Below, piece after piece: positions 24,045 to 33,389 of a stretch of DNA of 64,000 nt. The notes below the pieces were generated by a model. The model had not been told where the DNA came from. It made no database searches and saw only the letters and a program-made list of their open reading frames with translations. Made by a program: the position numbers and the translations under genes. The DNA is taken from positions 2,482,001-2,546,000 of the forward strand of contig JAQFVV010000032.1 of the NCBI GenBank assembly GCA_028023455.1. Direction: 5' to 3'. The DNA comes from Epiperipatus broadwayi (Eukaryota > Onychophora > Udeonychophora > Euonychophora > Peripatidae). Every line of letters begins with the position of its first letter. The first letter of the stretch is position 1.

Positions 24045-24052
24045 AGATAGAG
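24045..24052. repeat. Right copy of hAT 8-bp target-site duplication (AGATAGAG)
   Basis: Identical to 21623-21630. The right inverted-repeat tip (reading CAGGG on the minus strand) abuts it at 24044. Confidence 0.8.
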
Positions 24053-25340
24053 CCTCGGCATGCCTATTTGCTTTCCCTTCTTATAATCTAGAATATAGTC
24101 ATATTCTGCCAGAATGTTGAGCCATCTTATCATGAGGGAGCTAAGGTGTTCGGGAACTTGTTTGTTACCTAAATTACCAAGTAAGATTTTGTGATCTGTC
24201 ATTATAGTAAATCTATGTCTGTACAAGTATTAATAAAATTTTTGATGCCAAATAGTATCGCAAGAGCTTCATTGGCCAGTTGACTATAATTTTTCTCTGC
24301 TTTGGATAGTGTGCGAAGCATCAGAATGGTTTGTTTACCTGACTATGCAAGGTGATTGCACTGCTTCGACTCTGAATTCAGATGCATTAATAGTAAAAGT
24401 AAATTCTAAATTGCTATTATATTGCACTAGTAATTTATTTGAAGTTAACAGCGACTTTGTTTTTTCTGGATCAGCTTTCCATTTCTGGTTCTTTTTAAAA
24501 ATATTGTAAGGGTCTGCCAACATGCTTTCCCTTTCAAAAAATTTTCAAAATAGTTTAAGAGTTCCAGAAAAGCTTGGAATTGTTTAACATTATTAGGTTT
24601 TAGGGCTTCTGCTACAGCTTAGCATTTTCTGGGGCAAAGATGTGACGTTTTTGGAAATGACATGGCCTAAAAACTTGATTTCACTAGCCTTCCAGATAAA
24701 CTTTTGGGTATTAAACTTTGCGTCAATTTCATCAAGTTTTTTGCATACTTTACATAAATGAATTCTAAGTTTCATTTTCTGTAGTAGTGGTAACAATGTT
24801 GTTGCCACAAAATGGACTGATGCCCTCAAATCTATTAAAGGGGGTTTCAATTTTTGCCTGAAAGATGCTGTGGGAAAAATTGTTCCAAAAGAAAGCTTGT
24901 TGCCTTTACATAACCCTATGTGTATGGTTAATATTTCAGCAGCTTTATCAATGACTGGTATGTGATGGAAAGCAGCATTTAAATCTAATTTTGCAAAAAA
25001 AATTTGATTTCTGTAGAGACACTATTATTTCCCAAGCATTAGGAACAGAATATGCATTTTTGCAAAAACTGATACCTGATAGTCATCACCCAAACAATTT
25101 GACTATTGGGTTTGGTAATAATTACTAACGGTGTACCCCAATTGGATTTTTCCATGGATTCTAACATGCCTTTCTTAACTAATTCATTAATTCCCTCTCA
25201 ATTCTTTCCTTCTGAGCAAACGAAATCTTATGCAGTTTGCAAATTGGTATCACCTCAGGGATTACCACTAATGAAACTGGGCAGAGAATAATATTTTTGT
25301 AAGGTACAAAAAATTATGTTGTGTTAGGAATATGGAAACA
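24045..25340 (-). pseudogene. Ty3/gypsy reverse transcriptase and RNase H, degraded
   Basis: Minus-strand frames give the start of RT (VKKGMLESMEKSNWGTPLVI, 25200-25100), an LDLNAAFHHIPV-like motif near 24980, and an RT thumb/connection block with KFLGHVISKNV near 24690-24650. RNase H follows (RFTIMTDHKILLGNLGNKQV, 24200-24150), then AEYDYILDYKKGKQIG, which leads directly into the hAT insertion point. The stretch that should hold the YxDD catalytic motif appears to be deleted around 24850. Protease and gag are missing beyond 25340. With 20380-21622 it forms one 5'-truncated gypsy polyprotein split by the hAT element. Confidence 0.75.
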
Positions 25341-25437
25341 TTCCCACTAACCATGAATGTGATTTATTACAAGCTTAAAATATCTTACCCACTTTTTAAA
25401 CAGAAAACTTAATATTTATAACAATTCAGCATCACAT

Positions 25438-25704
25438 TATTAGTAATTGCATGTTGGATTATTTCCATTATTTAATATTAAATATTGAATGTCTTTAAAA
25501 AAAAAAATAAAAATCAAACTTTATTTATGCTTTTCAAATACATTCAACTATTAGTAATAGCACACAACATTTCAAATTGTATTATTCTCATCTATTCTTA
25601 CAAGTAACAGTTGAATGTATTTAAAAAGTTTAAATTTTTCTAAAGACATTCAATATTTAATAAAAGTTGATGGAAATAGTCCAACATATAATTATTATTA
25701 ATTT
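25438..25704. repeat. Inverted pair of Penelope-like terminal sequences, no coding core
   Basis: The left arm contains TTGGATTATTTCCATTATTT and ACAACATTTCAAATTGTATTATTCTC. The right arm contains GACATTCAATATTTAA and GATGGAAATAGTCCAACAT. These match, diverged, the outer parts of the arms around the Penelope-like element at 36087-38098. The two arms meet head to head with no RT between them, giving a 267-bp foldback. It ends about 120 bp from the lyase exon at 25821. Confidence 0.6.
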
Positions 25705-25820
25705 GGAATCATTACAAACTTTAAGACAAACACCAATGCATCACATTATATATATCTCAATTCTATAGAACTAAAGTTCAAAATACATTAAAATATTCAA
25801 TAGTCAAAAATACATTTTAC

Positions 25821-25857
25821 CTTATCAAATGCAGCATGAGCTGACTTTGGTATAACC
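25821..25857 (-). CDS. SGPL1: Sphingosine-1-phosphate lyase, exon v of the window (37-bp micro-exon)
   Basis: A 37-bp exon with a TTTTAAG acceptor and an AAG|GTAAAA donor. It completes a split ATG codon (AT from the previous exon, G here) and then encodes VIPKSAHAAFDK. The SAHAAF-K motif is strictly characteristic of S1P lyases; the human enzyme has APQSAHAAFNK. The upstream exon ends in phase 2 and this one begins with one base, so the junction keeps the frame. The phase and motif make it secure despite its small size. Confidence 0.92.
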
Positions 25858-26379
25858 CTTAAAAAAAATATATATATACATTTTATTATCGTTTATATTT
25901 TTCATTTCATTAATATAACAATAATATAAAATATTTTAAATGTTTAAAACTGTATTGTAAATAAAATGTGTTTTTTGTTCAAATGAATTATTTCTAATAG
26001 ATAATTTATAGAATGAACCAAAAAGATATGTATAGTAGTGATCAAAAATAGTTTCTAGGAATATTATAATGTTAGAAAATGTTTCCTAAAAATTTATTTT
26101 AGACCTAACTTTAGATAAATGAAAAAAATAAGTTAAGTTACAAATCAAGATTACTCCTAAATAGCATGGGATAGAATATATATTTCAGTTACTGTTGTAA
26201 AGCTTGTATTAAAATTAAAAGATGTTTTCCTATTGTTTAGATAAAAAAAAAAAAGGGGGGGGGGGCATATTGTCTTTATTGGATTATAAGTAAAAATCCC
26301 AATCTTTGAGAAAGATTTCCAAACTTTCATATCCTTTTTGAGGGATTTTTCTTTTTCTGAAAAGGATTTCTTTTGTCAA

Positions 26380-28700
26380 ATAAAAGCAAGGACACAAGTG
26401 TAGATAACAAATGTTTTGTTTCATTAATAGTCAGTTGAATTTAAAATCTAGATGTTATAGAAATCTCACCAACAGATTTAGGATAACCCATATTGTACAC
26501 ATCTACTTCATAAATGGAATTTAACTGCTGCTGAGCTAGATGTAAAAAAGCTCAAACCATGAATAAATCTATGACCAAGGGTGACAGAATTGAAGGACTT
26601 AATGAATTTATTCATTGGATGAAATCTCTACACATTGCTAATAGTTAAACTGGCCAAAAAGCAATCTATATAACTGAATAAATAATGCTTCAAATTCTTA
26701 TAAGCTTTCTCAATAGTAAAAAAAAAAAAAAATCACATTAACTTTTTTTTTTTGACTCTATTCCCTAATTTAATGTTGATATTGAACTTGGTGCAATCAT
26801 TTATGCAGCATTTATTTTATCATATCACTTTTTCTTGATTAAAAACATATTCTGCCAAATATTACTCTCATCAAAGACAAGTTCTTAATTTAGCATGCAT
26901 ATGTTTAGCTCATTCTCAAATTGCTAATTATTTTATAAAAATTCATCTTGCAAATTCTAAGTTCAATAATTCATCTAGAAGTCTGTAATCAGTTCATTAG
27001 TAATATCCAATATGAATAGAACATCTATTTACACAGGCACAAACTAATTAGATCTCTAGAATCAGAAAACTACTCCCCTCCCCCCCCAATAAATTATCTA
27101 AATTATAAGAAACTGTAGCAATAAATCAATACAGTTGTTGAAAATGTAAAGATCTTTCCATTGAGAGTCTCTATCTATACAACCCCATTTTCAAACTAAA
27201 TTGAATGTGGAATTTGATCTTTGTCTCTCTTATGAAAGACAAATTTTTCAGAATGTTCAATATATATTCCATCCCAAAAAATACAAACAGAAATAGACAA
27301 ACAAAAGTTAAAACATAACTTTAACTCTGATTATATTCCATTCACTATATATTAGACATTAAATTAAGCTTTAATGCCTTTATTCCAACAATACCTTGAT
27401 CAAACATACAGCTAATACATCAACATTTAGCAAAATCATTTAATAATTAAGCAAAAAAAAAGAAGCCAAATCAATAATTACTCTATGACAATTAAGACCT
27501 CTCACTATAAAAAATTTAGACCTCAAAATCTTTGCCAGGATAAACCTAAAAACTATGAGAAATCACTGCACCAAAATTTTCCCTTAATTATCATAATATA
27601 AAGAGCAAATAAGTGGTATATGCAATACTTTTAGTACAGGAGGTCAAATATTTGCAAAACAAAAAAAACTATAAGATTACTTTTGTTGTCCAAATTGAAT
27701 TTTTTTATCTATATTATAAAATCAATACTACAGTATGCAGCTTTAATTATCAGACATTAAAAATTATATTATGAATAAAAAGATAATTTATAAATTATGA
27801 GACATTTAAATATTTTTACTCTAAACAGAGGAATTCTACAAAATTCATTTCAACCACTTTTTTTTTTTTTTACACACACTAACATATATATATATACTTC
27901 ATGGAAAAGGAAAAAGTACGACTCAGATTCTCTACACATCTCATCTTAAGTGATAATCCAAGCAATTTTTTAATTGATGTTTATCCTTCTTTTCATTCAA
28001 TATATTAGTTACATACATAATGTAATTAATGAACTGAAGTGCTTCCAAAATAGCAAAAGCTCTACTATTCAATATGATAACAATACACTTTATTTTTAAA
28101 CTTAATCAACTATAGTACAAATACTTTATATGGGGATCTTTATTGTATTTTCTCTTATTTAGTACCTTATACTGAATTTCATTTTGAGTTCTAGGTTCAT
28201 TATCCCAAGGTACTTGTCATCAATATGAAAGCAAAATAGTGTATTGCTATCATGAAATACTTGTAAAAACATCTCATTAACTACCAATACATGTGCCTTG
28301 ATTCTAACTTAATGACTATGCAATCACAAAGAACATGAATTTGTTAAAAACATAAAAAAGCCTTCTTTGGTTCTCAAAATACTGAAATTGTATTATGTGG
28401 ATGAAACAAATATACACAAAATTGTTATTCAACTTATTCCATTAACAAATTCCATCAAAGTATGTTTATAGGTATGATCTAAAATTTCTTTTAATAATGT
28501 TTGTACTTTAACCAGATAAAAAGATGAGGATGTGTTCATTAGTTTTCAAGATGAGCAGATAAATACTCCAATTATCATTTCAATTCACACACTGAAGATA
28601 ATATGGATTACCATGTACAAATTTACTTTTCACAAAAGAAAGCTTATTAGATAAACTTAAATGACAAGACATGGTATATTTTCTATTTCATCAGTATAAA
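26380..28700 (-). pseudogene. Ancient Ty1/copia polyprotein relic
   Basis: Heavily decayed minus-strand frames show copia-like landmarks in the right order. A CHLSLSNKLSFVKSKF block (28670-28600) resembles the pre-integrase Cys-rich segment. An RT C-terminal block (LLDELLNLEFARMN, then LVFDESNIWQN and MIAPSS) spans 26990-26800. A GHRFIHGLSFFTSSSA block at 26580-26530 and YEVDVYNMGYPKSV at 26515-26470 resemble the RT to RNase H hinge. No frame stays open for more than about 50 codons. I see no LTRs or PPT. This is a recognition by motif spacing and is tentative. The adjacent poly-A/poly-G tract at about 26250-26266 is simple sequence. Confidence 0.45.
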
Positions 28701-29006
28701 ATATCTGCCCATTCATTATAGAAGTCAACATAATTTAGAACACCAGCATATTTAAGTTTCATATGAGAGTTTCAATCAATCTATAATTATACCAATATAA
28801 TACTATTTACTTAATTATTATAAGCAACATGCTAATAGATATTTTTAGTTTAAATCAACTTCACAACTATTTATACGAAAAACTTTAGATGTTTTAAAAT
28901 ATCAACTCACATACAAGGCTATCATAAATAAATTAAATTTATTGTCTTGACTATAAAGCAAAAATATTATCTAACTAAGATTTTTTATGCTGTTATATAT
29001 ATATAT

Positions 29007-31500
29007 TGAAACAGTAAGATTCGTATTCGAATCTTAAGTTTCACCTTTTTCTGTCGTCTCTCACTGACCGGTCTATCCCGCCCAAATTTAAACTTTTTGG
29101 TATCGAATTGTGTGTGTAGCAATATTAAAAATGTATAAATATATGTAGAATTCAGCATAAACATGCACACATTTCGATCTCAAATTAAACGCAATAAATA
29201 GGGATAAAATAGTATAATTTAGATTTCTTTTAGTTATATAATTTTGTATAATTCTAATCATTTATTTTGCATTATAAAGTTCGTATTTATTGCTGTGTTT
29301 AAATTTAGTTTAATAATAATTCTAAAAAAATCTGATGTAATATTTAATTAAAAGTTAAAATAATCTTATGTTCCCTTTTTGTCTTTGAAATTTAAAAGCA
29401 TCGGTCAGTGATAGATAATAGATTAATTAAAGAAAAATTCCCCAAAATATAATTAGTAAATGGAAAATGTAAACAATAGAACGGCAGCTTTCTTTAATTA
29501 AAAACCAACAAAATGCGTTGATTATCCTCAGGGCAGATTAAGTAGAACCTAAAATATCTTAACAAAAAAATGTGAGAGATCAAGATAAGAAAAGAGGCCA
29601 TCTTAGACTTGCTGGAGACATTCACTTAAACTTTATCTTTGCTCTCGATCACTGAGAGTCTCCAAAAATAATAAAAATAATTTGTTCCTGCCAAGGTATG
29701 ACCGAGTAAAGCACCTAGATTATTCTCCATCGGGAGATGGCCCATCGGATGTCGAACTTTCCATTGCCCATCATAAATTCACCATGAAGATCTGCTGCCT
29801 GAAATGAATGAGAAAGCTGCTGCTGCCGTGAAATTAAATGAAATATCTAAATACAAGAAAGACTTGCCACTCGTGAACTTTTTGCTGCTAAACTAATGGA
29901 ATCAGAAAACTTCTTATAAAACAGGTACCTGTCTGTGTTCAAACTCTAGAGTACTCTAATAACATGCTATAGCTATTCTTCATATTACTTATCTAAATTA
30001 TAAAATGTAAAAACTATCATTTGTATAACTAAAATTGAATAATTAATTTAATATGTAAATTTCTCTAATAATCTAGCTTACCTCACTCTATCTTTCTTGG
30101 GTGCGTATTTCTCAAATCTACATTGTATCTATAGTTATTATTTAATTATTGCATGCTCATAATTGTCTCAATTTTCAAAGTTTAAATCTATGATCGCTTG
30201 GAACAATGAATGCGTGTCAAATTTTCATTAATATTTGCTTTCATAACTAACTTAACTTTCATATAAATCGACACGCATTCAATGCATCATTTATTGTAAT
30301 GCAGGGGTCTACTTCTTCGCAAACGGCTGACGTATTAGCTATAATAATTCCCAATTTATATATGTTTTATATTTATTAAATCTTCATGAATAATTCCAGA
30401 AAATTACATTTCTTTGAGAGTCGCCAACGTTCTTTAGTAAATGTTGATAATGTAGGGCCGAGTCAGAAATCTACTTAAATCTCATCATAATCGTTTATAC
30501 AGTATACATGTGTTACGTTTTAGAGACGCGATAACCCATTCCGCCGTAAAATTTCCGGATTCTTCAGGGTTGAAATTAACCCCAGTCGTCCTATACAAGC
30601 GGGCATAATGGGTGCTCCCGTAGGACTTGACCTGTCATGCAGCCAGCCGGCGAATTGCGACAAGTACCGCTTGTCCCTGGTTATGCTTATGTGACACCTT
30701 ACTTCGTCGGGCCGAGGCAGAGACCAGCCTGTCATTCTTATAAACCCATTCGCGGCATTGCAGTTTCAATATACTGCCATTCCATATCGCCTTTCTAAAG
30801 CGTACCACGTGTTCCTTCACTTAATTTTATTATTCTATATATCACTCTGCCTCTGCAAATGTTTGCCCTTAGTTATAAATAAATATTTTAATTAAATAAA
30901 TCTATGTCTGCCATTACTCTTATAACCCATACTTTAGACTCTTGCATTGCAAAGGTATAAATCTCTCCAGGCATGCATTAGAAATACTTACTCGAGAATT
31001 TTAGGTAACTAGATTACACCCTCAAATAAATGAATTCCTTTTGTAAACAAATAAATAAATGTATTCTTTAAAATATAATCATGTCGCAAATCCCGCTACT
31101 GAAGCTTTTAATCCATAAATATTGTTAGTAAATGATCTTATTAAAATGTGTTAATAAATAATTTTAAACTATACGTCTGCAGTTACGTTTCACTTATTCG
31201 ATACCCATTCTATAACATTTCCTCGATTATGTAAATATGAATGTTTAATTAATATTAGTTTGATTATTGGCTAACTCGAGAATAAAATCATGAGTCTCTT
31301 GCATATCCCTGACCACCGTGCCTAAGGAAATCGTTACTAATGTCGCATCAGATGCGTTGTTTCGTGGAGTGTATTGTGGAACCGATAAACTATGTTCGAA
31401 CTCAGTACCACGGGTGGCTTCGCTACTCGATGGTGCTGCTGTTCTGTATGGTGGTCGAATTCTGCACTATGTTTACGAGTCACGTTTTCTGACCGTTACA
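29007..31500 (+). repeat. 5' LTR (2494 bp)
   Basis: Starts TGAAACAGTAAGATTC and ends TTTCTGACCGTTACA. It matches the 3' LTR throughout, with few substitutions. It lacks a roughly 28-bp stretch present near 35239 in the other copy, and carries about 11 extra bases near 31205. The central 30520-30830 part is distinctly GC-richer and holds a 71-codon minus-strand open frame that is also open in the other LTR. Confidence 0.9.
30520..30735 (-). other. 71-codon open frame inside the 5' LTR
   Basis: Starts MTGWSLPRPDEVRCHISI and ends in NGLSRL, in a GC-rich part of the LTR. The same frame is open in the 3' LTR at 34902-35117 with five residue differences. I do not recognise the peptide. It could be a captured fragment or a chance open frame kept by the high LTR similarity. 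Confidence 0.25.
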
Positions 31501-31523
31501 TAGTTAAATTTTTTTTTAGCGTT

Positions 31524-31544
31524 TGGCGCTTTCCAACGTGGAGC
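31524..31544 (+). promoter_or_regulatory. Primer-binding site, tRNA-Lys-like
   Basis: TGGCGC, an inserted TTT, then CCAACGTGGAGC. Apart from the three-base insertion and one A for G, this is the complement of the 3' end of an animal lysine tRNA (CUU anticodon type). It lies 23 bp after the 5' LTR, slightly further than usual. Confidence 0.6.
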
Positions 31545-32144
31545 TTTCGATACAAAAACCCATATATACCCTGAGCAAAATATAACGCATATAAATTTCT
31601 TTTAGCGTTCGTTACTCGAGTTGGCTAATTAATCTATATATATACGATTTTGTTTTGATAAAAGTAATGAAAAAAAAAGTAAATCGAGTGAAACAATGTG
31701 GGTCGAGTAAATGAAAGGACAGCAGGCGTAATAACAAATTTAAGGAAAGCAGGGATGTGTGTGTAAGTTAAGAAGGAACGAAAATATATATATGTCAAAA
31801 AAAAAAAAAAAAGTAATCAGTTGTTAAATGAGAAAGCAAGTAGCATTGATTGTTTTTTATTAAAACACCATTATATATATAGCATAGACAGCAGAAGCTT
31901 GTTATATATGTTAACACTAAATATTTTGTTAAAGTACAAATATATATATCATAGACAGCAGTGGCTTATTATACGCGTAACCAGTAGTTCGCTATAATAT
32001 ATGTTAAATATGTTAACCGCAGCAGTATAAAGATAGGGCAATGTAGAGTAGGTGAGGGCAGTGAAAGAGTGTTATAGGGCCAATATACTGGTGGGGAGTA
32101 GTCAAATGCTAATAGTATAAAGAAAATAAATAATATTAAGAAAA

Positions 32145-32336
32145 ATGGAAGCAGAAAATGACAGAATAGCATCAATGAACTTCAGTCTAAGGTTACTTGA
32201 AATATTTAGACAGAATATGCAAGAAATGAAGAAAATGTATGAGGAGGAAATGAGAAAAAGAAGAGATGAAGAATCAAGACAGAGACAAGAAGAAGAAAAT
32301 ATCAGGAATTTAAAGACCTTATGTGGAGAGAGTTAG
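32145..32336 (+). CDS. Gag-like N-terminal frame of the LTR element
   Basis: A 63-codon frame beginning MEAENDRIASMNFSLRLLEI. It then becomes a long charged stretch rich in Met, Lys, Glu and Arg (KKMYEEEMRKRRDEESRQ), predicted here as a coiled coil, as at the start of many gypsy gags. It has no capsid or zinc-knuckle part. It overlaps the following frame, which lies in the -1 register, and contains a T-TTA-AAG heptamer in the correct phase. The start is the first ATG after the leader. Confidence 0.55.
   Translation: MEAENDRIASMNFSLRLLEIFRQNMQEMKKMYEEEMRKRRDEESRQRQEEENIRNLKTLCGES
32309..32315 (+). promoter_or_regulatory. Candidate -1 ribosomal frameshift heptamer (T TTA AAG)
   Basis: The heptamer is read T|TTA|AAG in the gag frame, fits the X-XXY-YYZ rule, and a -1 slip moves directly into the frame that encodes the integrase C-terminus. 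It lies in the overlap of the two frames, 21 bases before the gag stop. I did not identify a convincing downstream pseudoknot by eye. Confidence 0.45.
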
Positions 32337-32920
32337 AAGCCATAAAGGAACATTTTGGAATATCCCCAGCTAGTAAAAAGGAAGAAGAAATTACAGAAAT
32401 GGAAAGGGAATTAGAAATACTTGACAAACCTATGATAGTAGATGAGCAAATAGACCTTATTCCAATAGATGAAGGCCCACAAGAACCGTTGAGTGAAAGC
32501 AGTAAAAAAGAGACGAAGATGGACACTGGTATAACACCAACACGTTTGCATTTTGGTAAAGCGGACTCTTTACTGATCAAGACGCCATTACCCATGGATG
32601 AACGTGAAATCAATATTGAAACTGACAGACGCAAGGCACACCGCCGCCTTACAGAAAGGGCAGGACGGAAATTACGAGCAGATCGGAGAAGCCAACATTT
32701 CCAGGTCGGGAACTATGTTTGGGTACGGAACTCTCAACAAAGTAACCGAGATAAAAGAGTATATAAAAAGTTCTTTCATTTGTACTGGGGACCCTTTATA
32801 ATTGATCGCACATGCGGCCCAAATGCATATTTATTAAAAGATGGAGATACCATAAAAGGGACATACAATGCCCGTAATCTCAAACCATGTAGGTATTATC
32901 CACCTGACCCGGGGTTGTAA
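32316..32920 (+). CDS. Integrase C-terminal domain fused behind gag linker
   Basis: About 200 codons. The first part (ELEAIKEHFGISPASKKEEE) continues the charged gag-like region. From about 32535 it changes to an integrase tail: PTRLHFGKAD, then KAHRRLTERAGRKLRAD, then FQVGNYVWVRNSQQ. It ends with the GPY/F-type chromatin-binding module (YWGPFIIDRTCGPNAYLL). The catalytic integrase core, RT and protease that should lie between are absent, so a large internal deletion joined gag to the end of pol. The frame is intact to a stop at 32920. It could be made either by frameshifting from the gag frame or from the internal ATG at 32321. Confidence 0.7.
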
Positions 32921-33370
32921 AAATATTAGACTATTAGGACGGATTAAACGTATATGAACATAATAATAAAATGAACTTGATATAATGAACTTGGTTGAAT
33001 GGATTGTACTTTAGTCAAATAGGGTTTTAGATAGAAATTTTATTATATATATATATTATTGTTTAATTACTATTACTCTTAAAAATTTTTTTTTATATTA
33101 TACTAACTAATCCTATTCTAAGAATTTTTTATATATATATTCTGTTTAACTAATTATTACTATGATTTTAACCAGACACGGCCAAATTAGGCCATTTTAA
33201 TTAAACTATAAAATCTAGATCCGGGTATATAAATTGTTCGTTGCTTCTTGTAATCTCTGCTTTCTATATTTCAATATATCTGTAAAAACAATAATAATGT
33301 TTTCGTATTTAAATTATATAATGTAAAATTTTTTTCTCTTTCTTGCCTCCTTTGTTTTCCCTTAATTGTT

Positions 33371-33389
33371 CACGGGAAGTACGGGGAAA
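33371..33389 (+). promoter_or_regulatory. Polypurine tract
   Basis: CACGGGAAGTACGGGGAAA directly precedes the 3' LTR start at 33390. This is where plus-strand DNA synthesis of a retroelement is primed. Confidence 0.7.

Noticed and set aside
26250-26266. A-run plus G-run as a polypurine tract of the copia relic.
   Set aside because: It is purine on the plus strand, while the copia relic reads on the minus strand. Treated as simple sequence.
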